NCBI RefSeq assembly: GCF_001640805.2
Contig: NC_066836.1
Location: 2,007,798-2,071,797, forward strand
Reading direction: 5' to 3'
Length of the DNA stretch: 64,000 nucleotides
Source of the DNA: Lates calcarifer
Lineage: Eukaryota > Chordata > Actinopteri > Centropomidae
Below are positions 49,130 through 60,750 of the stretch, piece after piece (the first letter of the stretch is position 1; every line of letters starts with the position of its first letter). A program made the position numbers and the translations under genes. The notes beneath the pieces are model-generated. The model worked only from the letters and a program-made list of their open reading frames with translations. It did not search any database and was not told the origin of the DNA.

Positions 49130-49310
49130 AATGTCTGAGAAAAATATCTGGCTCTTGAGCTGTTTAGATGTTCCACTGTCTTCACCATCTTGTCTGTCTG
49201 CTGTCTGAAACACACAGTGCGTTTTTATCAGAGCTGAAAAACAGCTGTCTGTCACTGCTGCTGGAAATAGTGCTGCTGAGAGCGCTGAAAATCTTTTGGA
49301 GAAGGAGAGC
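49130..49310 (+). repeat. Dispersed repeat family A, copy 2
   Basis: 'tctggctcttgagctgttta', 'gatgttccactgtcttcacc' and 'ctgaaaaacagctgtctgtc' match the 29440 copy in order. Upstream 'gtggccactagggggcag' (48931-48948) may belong to the same or an adjacent repeat. Confidence 0.5.
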
Positions 49311-49415
49311 TGTCAGGTTTTGAAAACAAGCATCAGTGTCCAGCGGCCGGAGCAATAAAACTGGACTGTGAGAGTTTTAGCAGGGGGGAGAACAGTGTCC
49401 TCACCTTCCTATATA

Positions 49416-49761
49416 CACTGATCAGCCATAACATTATGACCACTGGTGGATATTATATTTTGTTTTAACACAATGTTCTGCTGAGGAACCTTTGTCCTGA
49501 CATTCATTTGGACGTTACTTTGTCATGTACCACCCACCTAAATGTTGTCACAAACCAAGCACACACCCCTCCAATGGCAACAACACTCCCCAATGTCAGG
49601 GGCCTCCCCCAGCAGGATAATGTTCCCACCACACCACAAAAACTGCTCAGAAATGTCTCAAGGAACATGACAAAGAGCCCAAGGTGTTGACCTGGACTCC
49701 AAAATCCCCAGATTCCAATCTGATCCAGCATCTCTGGTCATAATGTTATGGCTGATCGGTG
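49416..49761 (+). mobile_element. Tc1-like internal-deletion derivative with intact ends and TA target duplication
   Basis: The 346-base element is bounded by inverted repeats beginning CACTGATCAGCCATAACATT and ending in the complement (GGCTGATCGGTG); over 30 bases including the flanking TA the two ends differ at one position. TA dinucleotides flank it (49414-49415 and 49762-49763), as expected for Tc1/mariner. The interior encodes fragments of the transposase C-terminal half on the plus strand ('DVTLSCTTHLNVVTNQAH', 'RGLPQQDN') and then jumps to the right end, so it is non-autonomous. Confidence 0.8.
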
Positions 49762-50015
49762 TATTCAAACAATGAGTGTACATCACATCGCACTGCCTGT
49801 CTGATCAATGCACAGTGAGCTTTACTTCAAAGTTACCTTAAACCTTGGACCCTCATCAATCAGAGTCCTCACAAGTACAGAAGCACAATCGTGCACGTTT
49901 CTGAGGTAAGGAGGTGATTACTATGAGACAGTGTAAGCAGTTTGCAGTCCTCAGAGTGGCAGTCTGTGTTTCTGCAGAAGGCCACAGAGGCAGCACTGAC
50001 GTATGTGCTGACATG

Positions 50016-50034
50016 CACACACACACACACACAC
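50016..50034. repeat. (CA)n microsatellite
   Basis: First of three CA tracts within 190 bases. Confidence 0.95.
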
Positions 50035-50082
50035 TCTTGCATACAAAAGCAGAAGTACTTTGGCTCATGTGTACACAGATAA

Positions 50083-50098
50083 ACACACACACACACAC
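50083..50098. repeat. (CA)n microsatellite
   Basis: Second CA tract of the cluster. Confidence 0.95.
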
Positions 50099-50162
50099 TG
50101 TTTATTAATGAGAGATGTGGACAGTGTGTCTGAGAAATATGCGACCTCTGACCAGCTAACAT

Positions 50163-50164
<2 letters not shown>

Positions 50165-50200
<36 letters not shown>
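50165..50200. repeat. (CA)18 microsatellite
   Basis: Longest uninterrupted CA tract of the cluster; likely polymorphic. Confidence 0.95.
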
Positions 50201-50205
<5 letters not shown>

Positions 50206-53200
50206 ATAGAAACACAGCCATCCATCAGCCTCAAGGTTTCTGCAAAGAAAACAAGACGGGGCCCTGTGTCGCAAAATGTAAACTCAACTAAACATTCACA
50301 TTTAAAGAGATAGCACGGCTTAAAAATGTGAGCGGAGAATCAGGGACAGACGTAAAGCTGGTTCTTTCTTCAGAGGTTCAGATGGTAAATGTAGATGTTT
50401 AGACAGACAAAGGACACACGACATCTAAATGTGTGTTAGTTTTTGCACAAGAGTCGGCATTGTCCTTCAGTTTTGTCAGTCTTTGGACAGCGCTGATCAC
50501 CAGGTCTGGATTAAGGTCTCTGTAAACTGCACATAATGTTACTTTGGCCACTTGATATTTGCTGTAATAGATTACTGCAGATTTTCTGCTCGTCAGTTTA
50601 CACATTGACTAAAAAGAACTGAAAACCAACATATACCTGGAATAGTGTGATGCTCACATGTTCAGATAAGCTTGTGATTGTACATGACTTGTTGTAAATG
50701 GTGCAAAACAAATGGTATGGCTCTTTAACAATAAATATAATACATCATGGGTAAAATAAATAAGGTTTGAGGGAAGTAGAGTGATGAAGAAGGTCAGTAA
50801 AATGAAAAAATAAATTGTTATACCAGGCAGAAGTTATTAAAATCAGTAAATCCTGACTGAGGGGTGAATCTAGGTCCTGATGCTAAACCTGCTGACAACC
50901 CACAGCTTCAGACTGCTCCATGATTCATCACTTGTTTATGAGAAAACATGCGATGCAGAATCTGCTTCTACGAGATGCCGCGGGGCGGGAGTCCTCGCCC
51001 GGATGCATGAATGAGCTGGAAGAGCTAAAGAGTTTCATTCCTCTCTTTCTGGTGCTATTTATGGAGTGGTGGGTGACCTGTGGCCTCGTTTTAATCCACA
51101 GACTGGATACTCTGTATTCTCGAGAAACTGAGTATGAAATGAACCAGCCCACGACCATACGTCAAGGACTCTTCCCGCAGGGGGACAGAAGTTACTTCTT
51201 CTCTCTCTCTCCTTCATCAGCACAAGCCCAGGGTCAGACCATATTTGGTGTTTGTTTTTGACTGCCTTTGGTACCAGATGGGTGGTGTTTACTGCTTCAG
51301 TGCAGTTCAGACAGTGTCAGGTGAGTTGTCAATCCCAAAATAAGGTCACCACGTCGCCTGTCAGATGGTTTCCTGTCATCTGAACTCCTACTGTTCTTAC
51401 ACAACAAACTCCATAACTGTCATCTGAGCAGGATGCAGTAAATCATGAATCAGACTGCACATATAAAACAACTAAATCATCTCATCATGAGACTCCTTCA
51501 GTTCAGAGTTAACAACGTCCTGAGGAACAGCAGTCACTGGTGCTGCTGACTGCATGAGTTCAAATGTGCGTCACTGCCTATATTAAACATTTTAAAGACA
51601 GATCCATTTTTTAAAGCATAAATTATAAGAAGCTGCACAAAATGTAGCAGGTTATTTCTAGTTAGTTGTAGATTCATCCTGTTTCCCAGTAAAGGACATT
51701 GGTTGGAAGCGATGCAGCTTTTCTCTCTGCTGTGGCACAAGTTAGAAAAGAAGTTTTAAACTGTAATTTGTGTTTTAAACTTTCTGAGATTCTTGCACAA
51801 ACTTGTGCCGTGATCACAACACTAAACAAGCTGACCAGGAATCATCGCTTCTCAGTTGTCTGGTTGGATCTGGACAATCTGGGTATTAATCCACAGCTGA
51901 AAATAGTCTCTTACAAATACACTGTCTCCTTCCATCTGATTAAAAACTACAGTGACCAGCTGTTTTAGGAAATGAGCCTTTAAGAGCCACAGACAGTGAG
52001 AGATGGACCAACACACTGTTGCTGTTGGTCTTTCTGATGGGATTTGCTGACAGATGGGAAAATACAAAATAAACAGCAAAGAGGAAACATCAGTCAAATT
52101 ATAGACAGACTGTATTTTTTCTGCCTCTTTAGCACCTCTGCAACCCACATAATATTCATGGGGCTGAACTTGTGATTGACTGTTGACCACTTCTGGTTTT
52201 CTGTCACAATTACTGTATCTATAAATGTTATAAATGTTATAAATGATTGGAGCTGTCAATTTAAATAGATTTCATTGTTCAGTATCTCTTTACAGCAGTT
52301 TTTCGGCAGCCTTTTAATAAACCTTATCTTTCCAGCTGTTCTTCTTATCTCTAAAGTGGTTTAAATGGTCAGCCCAATCAGCAGGTCCTGCATCCATGTC
52401 ACCTGGTAAATGTCACGCTGTGGCCTCAACAAATCAGCACCACTTTCTACATCTAAAGCTTTTAGCCGATGCCCGTCCAAATCAGGCAGCAGAACGAGGA
52501 TAGCTTTGTCTATCAGCAGCGTTACAGAAACCTTTGGTGGAGGTCAAAGTGGTAATGGTTTGGCAATAAAAACCCTCCTGTGTAACTATGAAAGACCTTT
52601 AAAGAAGAAAACAAGTCAGAGCGAAAGGCTATAAAAGTTTTCTTTTTTTTTTTTTTTTACCTGAAACCAAAACTACTTGCACTCAAATGCTCTGTTACTT
52701 GGCCTACTTTAAAAAATCTTTCCCACATTATTTCCATCATTACAAAAGCATGTTCAATGGCTAAGCCTCACTAAAAGACAGAGGTTTAATTTAAATTCCT
52801 GTCTTGAGTTTTCACAAATATAAGCCAGGTCCCACTGAACTGCAGGGAAATCTGTATAAGACCTGTAGCTTTTGATGTGATGGTGAAACCTCTTGGGTTT
52901 GAAACTTTCACTCAGGATAAGTGTGATATCACTTTAATGAAATGAGCAGGCAGACAAAGAGTATATAGAAATAAAGTTACACTGAGGAGAAACGAACATT
53001 TCTCCTCTATGTGACTCTGAAGTTACTGTCCCCTGATAAGCGCAGACACAGCTGTTAGAAATTTAGTAAAGAAATCACAACAGTTAAGGGGAAAAAAGCT
53101 TTGTTAATTAAACTGGTGCAGCTCTGTTCTTTTACATCTAACAGTTTTAAACACGTTTGTTTCTGTGATTCAACTGTAAAAGCTTCTGCCAACCTCTCAA

Positions 53201-56200
53201 ATGTAAAAACAATGAATATGAAAGGGACTGAGACTAAGTATAGCTAGCTAACCTCCATCCGAAGTATATGCAATCAGATTCAACACTTCAGTATCACTTT
53301 CCAAAGTCTGTCTTACACACACTAACACCACAATTTTCCCTCAAATTCTGAGATACACAACAAATATGCCTGAACTGTAACCAACAGGAAACATGCTAGC
53401 AGATTAGCTTGCTAAAGCTAGTGCTAGCTTGGCTGTCCCTGTTAGCAACCATCTCACAGCAAGTCTCACAGGTTTTTACACTTTTATTTTCAGAACTCTT
53501 TTTTTTCTTTCATAAAAAATGCAGTTTGCATGTATTGTGTTCTGCACAACTCTCTTTAAGTGCATTAATAAAGGAGACTGCTCTGTTCAGCATTCAAAGT
53601 GTTTCCTCTTTCCTCTTCCATTTTTTAAACCTTTTTAACCTAAAAGCTACAATCTGACCGACAGAGTTAATGACAATAACAGTGCCTGATGGCCAGCAGA
53701 AAAAAGGTCAAGACCAGTGGTGTTAAATGTCAAATTAAATTGGAAATAATGAAGATAAACTGTAATTCTCCACTGTGTTTGTGGATGTTGGCTGTCAGTC
53801 TCATTTTTCTCTCATACACAAACTGCAACCTTTAAACAAATGGAATTTAATTTGAAGATGACTCTACTCAGCCATTGTCTCAGTTTGCTTTTATGCCTCT
53901 TCGTTTGGTTCATGTGGTTTATCTTGGACACTGGCCAACAGATTTCCATAACTCCTTCCTGTCCGGGTTGTCATGAACTTGATGAACCTTGATATGGCAG
54001 CTTTGGTCTAGAAAGTCTAGAAAGCTCCACATCCTCTGAGAATGAACCTGAAACAGCTGTAATGAGCACTGGTTCTGTCTGGGTGGGTTTTCAGATAAGA
54101 TATCAAGTAAATAAACCTATGTCTTTCAGATGTATGTGTATATATAATAAGGTTTGGTCTACTTGATACAAAAAGTGGGAAAAGAAATATTCCAGTTATG
54201 ACCTCCAAACTGCCAAAGCAGGAGAGCAGCTCATAAAAAAGCACTTAAGCATTTATTTACCCCTTTATGAAAATTAAACTTATGTGCATGTTCCCAAATA
54301 ATTTCTCCAAAAATAGCAGGAGAGTCCTCAGAGGACTCACATCCTCTGGGAAATCATGGCTCTGTGGGAATAGAAAGTGGAGCGTGTCCACATGAAACAG
54401 AACATTTCTTCCTGAAAACAGCATCATTAGCTGTAATTATTTCAAGTGTGATTTCAACACGAGGAAAAACAAATGCCTGAAATCCATTATAGATTTCTTT
54501 TATTCTTGCAGTTTTACACTGGATAAAACTATGAATCAAAACGTTACTACTTCATATAATGTTTGTTTTTGACATGATCATTTCTTACTTTATTTTGATT
54601 GTTCCTACCTATCTCAATTATCTCAAAAATAAATTTGCAAATATCAGGAGTCCGGTGTCATTAAGCCAGTGCAGAAGAAGAGGACAAACGAGCTCTGATT
54701 AAAACTCAAATGGTGAAAAACAACATTGAAAGCAGGATGGAAATGTAGCATTTGTTTGTTTCATGTTTCATTAGTTTACAGTGTGTTACATTTTCCTCAT
54801 AGCTCCACACAGATCACCCACTGTATTCTTTATGCATGTTGTGATTTAAGTCTGTTTCCATTGCACTTTGTCACATTTTGCTTTTATTGATAGACCAACT
54901 TTTCTCAGCCTCATGAATAAACAAAAAGGGAAGACAGAGTTCACAGTTTCCAAATTATTGAATGTCCCAGTTTCTAACATTTTCTAAAATTGTTTAAACT
55001 GGTGCAAATTATCAGTTGGCAAAATGTGACTGCCTTCTTTCTGCTTGAGAGAGATTCCTGTTTTCAATACTTCACGGCAGCCATTTTGACTTGTCATAGT
55101 GAGAAAATTCAAGGTCCTGATAAGACAATGTGATGGACCAGAACCCTTAAGCTGAAGTTTTCACATGTTTTTGGTAAAGCCACACCCAGGTTTCTAAGCT
55201 CCTCCCTCACCCAGTCAGAACTGGACGAATCGTTTCACTACCGACCAGTCAAACTCCAGTCTTCAGAGAGTAATATCATTTAAATGTAACTGTGTCACTT
55301 ATGAAGCTGATGAGGTAGACATGTCCAGGTGACAGGACCTGAGAGGGATGCTCAGCACTACCATGACATGGTGGTCTTATGTGTCCAAAAGGGCGAGAAC
55401 TCTAAACTGTATAAGCTTTTGGCTGATACCACATTATGCAACAGGAAAGCAGAAGCTTTATCTCTGTATTTGTTAGTTGCATGCTGAGTCTTTATCACAC
55501 CATGCTGCAGATGATCTCCAAAACACTGATGAAAAGCGTTACTAATCAAGCGTTCACCAGAGGAATTTCAGTAATTTAATGATTATTGTGATCGTTCTCA
55601 GAAAACTTTCATTACACAATGAGCCACAACCACCACCAACAGATTTACAGATTTTTTTTAAATTATATCATGTGTTTTTATTAAGAGTTCCATAAACTGC
55701 ATCAAGAACAAAAGAGGAGAAAATGCGGTGGCGTGTTTGTTTCCTGATCCCTGTATGGATACATGTCGGCCATGAGTGCTGGTTATCTCTGGTTCCTCCT
55801 GCATGAAGGGTTTAGTTTGGTTTTATTTTGACATAAGACAACCCACACATAACACACTTGTCCAAATATTCAAAAAAGGACCGTGTTATTATTCTTTGTT
55901 GACTGTCAGGATTAGCCATTAGTAATCATAAGAAACAGGCTTCACACACATGCCTGACATATTTATCAGGCCCTCAAAGGTTGAGAGGTCATAGTGTTCA
56001 ATCCCACCAAAGGTTCTAGGTTTCATTTCCTGTGTGATTGCAGCTCGGTGGCATTTCTACTGATATCATGGAATAAGGTTAAATGTTTACATAAGTCCTT
56101 CCTGATTTAATAAAGTAGAACCAATGTTTTTTTTTCCTCATAGAAGCATCCAAACTCTCCTGTAAAGTCCATTTGTGGTACAACTGAAATGTGTGTTAAC

Positions 56201-57198
56201 GTTTAAGAACTTAAAGTTGGCATTGAATGGTTTTGTTCACTCATTCTTTGACCAGATTTCACTGCAACTGTAGACTGTATTTTATAAATGAAACTCATGT
56301 ACAGTTGGTTTTAATTTAATATTTAACATTTGATGTGTTTAGTTTATATTGTGCGAAGCTGGATCACCAGTCATGCAAAGCAGGTAGAGGTCTCAGTGGA
56401 GCCTCAAAGCCCCAGGGTCACTGAGTGGCAATTGGTTTTCCTGGTTTTTCAGTTGTATATTGGAGAATATGACAATGATAACGGGGCTTAATATTGGTCC
56501 TGCTTCATTACCTGATCTGTTTTGTAGAGGGTCACCGCGTCAATTAAAGTGTTTAATTAAATAACCACACATCAAACCTGTAATATATTAGCACAGGAAC
56601 ACTGCACACGGGGTAATAGAGGCCCAGCAGCTACATTTTGCCCTGGGGAGCTTAATCCAGCCATAATTAAAAAAGGGACTAGAAAAAATTCATCAATCAT
56701 GTGGGATCGATTTGATTGATTGATCCAAACAAATACGTGGTTCAAATTTTAGCTGTAGAAATTACACAAATGGTAGACTTATCCTGAATTCTGAGTCTTT
56801 GAATAAATCACCACAAGAATTTCAAATTCACAGGTAATTAACACCTGCCAAACACTCCCTGGGTACAGCAGGGCAGTGTCAGTGGGTGTCATGGCCACAA
56901 AACGCAGAGCAGCCTACAAAAAAAACAAAAACGTGGCTGTTGACCAGGTCAACCAGAGTCGAGCTGAAAACACTTCCTTGGCTTTCAGTTTGACACTGTC
57001 CAGAGTCACACTCACACACTCACACACTCAGAGGCCATGCAGACAAATAGATGTGACACCTTCGGCTGAGCACAGACAGCCTCACAGAGAGACAACATTT
57101 GTTCTGGTTGGTTGCTCGGCCTGTCATGGTGACAGAGTCTGATGAGATTCTTCAGTTTCACTGAGTCCGGAGATGAATCAACATGAGAGGAACTGGTT
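50201..57198. other. Presumed basp1 intron/upstream DNA
   Basis: No gene recognised. A short tandem (ATAAATGTT) lies at 52221-52246, a duplicated TCTAGAAAG at 54007-54024, and a homeodomain-site-rich block at 56520-56730. Confidence 0.5.
52643..52658. repeat. Poly(T) tract, 16 bases
   Basis: Homopolymer. Confidence 0.9.
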
Positions 57199-57222
57199 GT
57201 GTGTGTGTGTGTGTGTGTGTGT
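57199..57222. repeat. (GT)12 microsatellite
   Basis: Uninterrupted GT repeat. Confidence 0.95.
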
Positions 57223-57489
57223 GCAGATAACAGCTTCCTATACACACACTGACTCATATCTATGGGGAAACCACATAGATACAGAAAAACAGAGGTATCT
57301 AATGGCTGATAAACAAGCAAACAAAGACAGAAACACTTTTAAATTGCACACTTGATCTTCAGCTTAGGACCACTTCACATTAAACATGTCATATTGTGGT
57401 ATTTCCAGTTTTAAAGTGGCATTAATTAACTTGGCTTCACTTTGCTGTCATTCTGTGTGGAGCAGGTGGTATACATTGGGCCTACTGGG

Positions 57490-57720
57490 GCTTTTTTGCT
57501 GAAAACAGTTGCCTGCTGCTGAGGATGAGGGTGATGGGAGTTGTGGGTCGTATAACCAAAATAACGAGCTGAGATGCATTAAAACGTTGCAGAGCTGAGG
57601 GGAACTGCAGAGTGAGGTGATGAGTCTCTGTGGGTTTGTTACTAAAAGTGACACCTTTCAAGTTACACATAGTTATTTGACCTGTTGTTAATATGAAACA
57701 CTGCAGCTTTAAACCGAAAA
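57490..57720 (+). repeat. Probable relative of repeat family A, copy 3
   Basis: 'ttttttgctgaaaacagttg' with 'cctgctgctgagg' matches the part shared by copies at 29590 and 49230; the rest ('gagctgaggggaactgcaga', 'tttgacctgttgttaatatg') resembles a downstream section of such repeats. Confidence 0.4.
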
Positions 57721-58435
57721 ATGTGTCAACTGATAAGTTAACAATGAACAACTCCCAACTGACCTCGACATGATCCATGCCAGCCCTCAGAAATCACCAA
57801 TTCAACACCCACGCTGTAACTCAACAACATATCAGGCACTGTTGAACCAAATATGTAGACAGTGATAATTGAAGCCCTGAGCAGCTCGCTGCCTTTTCCT
57901 TTGAGTGCAGCTCTGGATGCTGCCAACCCTGCGAATGTTTTCAGTTTGGCAACCTGCCCCTCCGTCTACTAAATCATGCGATGCACTGCAGTCCACTCAG
58001 TCTGTCAAAGACACTCTGAATCCTCTCAATTAGGCGAGCTGCAAAGTGTCGCCAAAACACCCCGGTGTTTTCATACCAGTGAATCTGCCAAAGCAATTTA
58101 TTTATAATACCAATTTATTAATATTGTCCCCTGGTTTCAAAGGGGAACCAAACACAAGCTGAAGTGCTAAACCCAAGAGCTATTAACTGATGCTGCTACA
58201 GAGAGATGAAAACCTTATACATCAGCTTTGAAAAACAAAGTCATGGGATCCACTCTGTATGGGGTTAATATGGGCAGCAATGGATTTAATTTGATTCCCA
58301 ATTTATGCTATAAATTTAGCAATTAGTCATTTTGGACTGAAGTGACTCAAAAAGTCGTCCTCTCCATCACATCACTATGTGTCAGGTATGAAAATAGGAA
58401 ATGGTACCAAATAATGAACAGCAGTCGGTGCATGG

Positions 58436-58510
58436 TGATGCAAATTAGTGGCTAGTGTGGCTGTAGAATATTAATGACTATGTATTCTTTTGCATAAAAT
58501 ATTCATTTAA
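58436..58510 (+). promoter_or_regulatory. Octamer-bearing element, copy 1
   Basis: GATGCAAATTAGTGGCT contains a perfect ATGCAAAT octamer (POU-factor site) starting at 58439. It is followed by 'gtagaatattaatgac' and 'gcataaaatattcattt'. A diverged copy lies at 60675. Confidence 0.35.
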
Positions 58511-60674
58511 GCAGTCCTCTTCAGCTGAGTGAAGGACGACACTTGAAAAAGCAGCGAAACTGCATCTAATTATACAAATAACAAACATCCACTGTAAGTC
58601 TGAGCTCCTATAGAGACAGATGCACAGAGAACTTTGAAGCCAGGTTTAAGTTAATTAATGTACTCGTACATCATGTACAGTCAGTTCCTTTGGAAGGCAC
58701 GAACTACACAAACATTTCAACAAGTGATGGAAGCTGCCTGGTTATTCACTGTGCTTTAATCAGTGAGGTGTTAGAGGACACTGACCAGTCACATGTCTGC
58801 AGAGGTCCATCGACCTTCATTGTCATGGCTAAAATAATAAGGGTTGTGCAACGGTCACGGTTAAAAGAAACAACGATCAGTGTTGGTTTCAAGTGGGAAA
58901 CAAACAGCGGTCATCCATCAAACCCAAACCTCGTCCTAACATGAACTGAACATGAACATGTTTTTATACTGCGTCAGCTGACTTCTTCCTTTGCTCCCGT
59001 CATAGTTACTACAGCCACTAGATGTCGCTCAACAGTAATTTGTAACTATTCATCCGTAAAAGTTGCCGACACAGATGATCTATGGGCTCGCATTGTACAG
59101 AAATAACAGCTGTAAACTCAGCTCTAGCTGCACTGAAACCTGTTTTTAATGTGCAATTATTTCGTTATTCTTTTCTCTTTTTGGCGACGCTAGTTGGAAG
59201 CCATATTTCTAAATAATTTACCCAATAGCTGAGTGACACAGAGGTTTGAGTAATGATTTTCAAGCTTCTGTTAAGTTTTTCTAACACTCCCATGAACCCT
59301 GAGCAGTCACAGTGTTGATCTGCTGCCAGCAGTCTGATCAACCGTCTTAGTCATACTTACAGTACAAACCGTGCTGACTTCCTACCACAGCACACTGTCT
59401 GCTCACTTCCTGGTTTACAACAAGCAGTCTACGCCCACACAATGACCAGCATTGTGTCTGTCTTACAGAAACACAGTGTGTGTCATGGATCAGCTGTTCT
59501 GTGTTGTCTTTGTCTGAATGTTGGATGTTTGAGGCCTTTCAGCTGACATGATGCATCCTCTGGCTGCCATATTGGAGCTTCTCAGTCCTCTGTAAGGACA
59601 GCTCAGAACAGCTGGTTGTTTTAACTTGGCCAACGCATTCTTCAATCAAACTGAATAAACTTTCTGTGCTGCTGGATCACTTAACCACTGATTGTCTTTG
59701 TGTTTTTATATTTGCTGCCTAGCAAGGCCAACTCATTAAGTCCATGATGAATTCATAAATGGAGGCAGGCAGTGGACATGTGTGCTGTTCTGTGTTTGTC
59801 TGTCTTCAGTTTAACTTGGACAATGAGATCGTCGGTCCAAGCTACCTGATGTAACGCCTACAGCACTGCTGATTCTCCTACTTCTTTGACTAAAATAACA
59901 TTTACTCAAAGGTTAACAGGATAAGTGGGAGTTTACCACTATTTATAATGAACTCTGTCATTTGGTGAAAAGATTAGACAACAACAAATTGTTTACAGAA
60001 CTGCTATTAGTGATATTTATGGTTGTGTTTCCCCCCTTACAAGAAATCAGCTTAGAACATATAAGGACTTTTGCTTCCTCCTTATCTTCAGCTTTACTGA
60101 AGTGCAGCCAAACCTCTGAGCACTTTGGACGTTCAGCCATCATAAACCACAAACAAACAAACAGAGAGTGAGGATGTGATAGCTGCAAGAACTGAAATCA
60201 AAAGTTCTACTTGTGCACCAGTGTTTTGATTTGAATGATGCAACTCTTTCTCAAAACATTACACCATAGGGCCTGTTAGTCTTGATAGCAGTATCAATCA
60301 AATTTGAGCTTATTGGTTTTCGAGTTTTGAGAAATTTGGAACCAGGTCCATGCAGAACCAGGTCTTGATCCCCATCCCTAGTGCTTAATGATACAAAAGT
60401 GACTAAAAAAGGAAACAGAAACGGACAGCCAAGCCAAAAACAACCTACATTTAAGGGATATGCTGACAGTGTGCAGTCTTTACCAATCTCAACATCCCAC
60501 CCACACGATGCGGAATAAAGCCAATGGATCGTCTTATTTAATGACGCTGACTGGAAGCTTGTTGGGTCAGTTGCATTCAGGCCATAATAAACAGTGGAAA
60601 TAGAAAACAGTCCAAACTAACTGTGGCGTTCTGGGAGTGTGTCACAGAGTAATGGACCAACTACAAGGGCACAA

Positions 60675-60750
60675 GGATGTAAATTAGTGGCTGCAGCATG
60701 TCTGTGGAATATCAAGCACTAAACTCATTCATCTCCATAAAACATCCAGT
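60675..60750 (+). promoter_or_regulatory. Octamer-related element, copy 2
   Basis: GATGTAAATTAGTGGCT starts at 60675, then 'tgtggaatatca' and 'ccataaaacatcca' line up with copy 1 in order. The octamer has one change (ATGTAAAT). Could be a duplicated regulatory element or an unrecognised repeat. Confidence 0.3.

Noticed and set aside
50016..50200. CA tracts at regular spacing considered as a CRISPR-like array
   Set aside because: They are simple dinucleotide repeats in a vertebrate genome; there are no repeats of uniform length with unique spacers.
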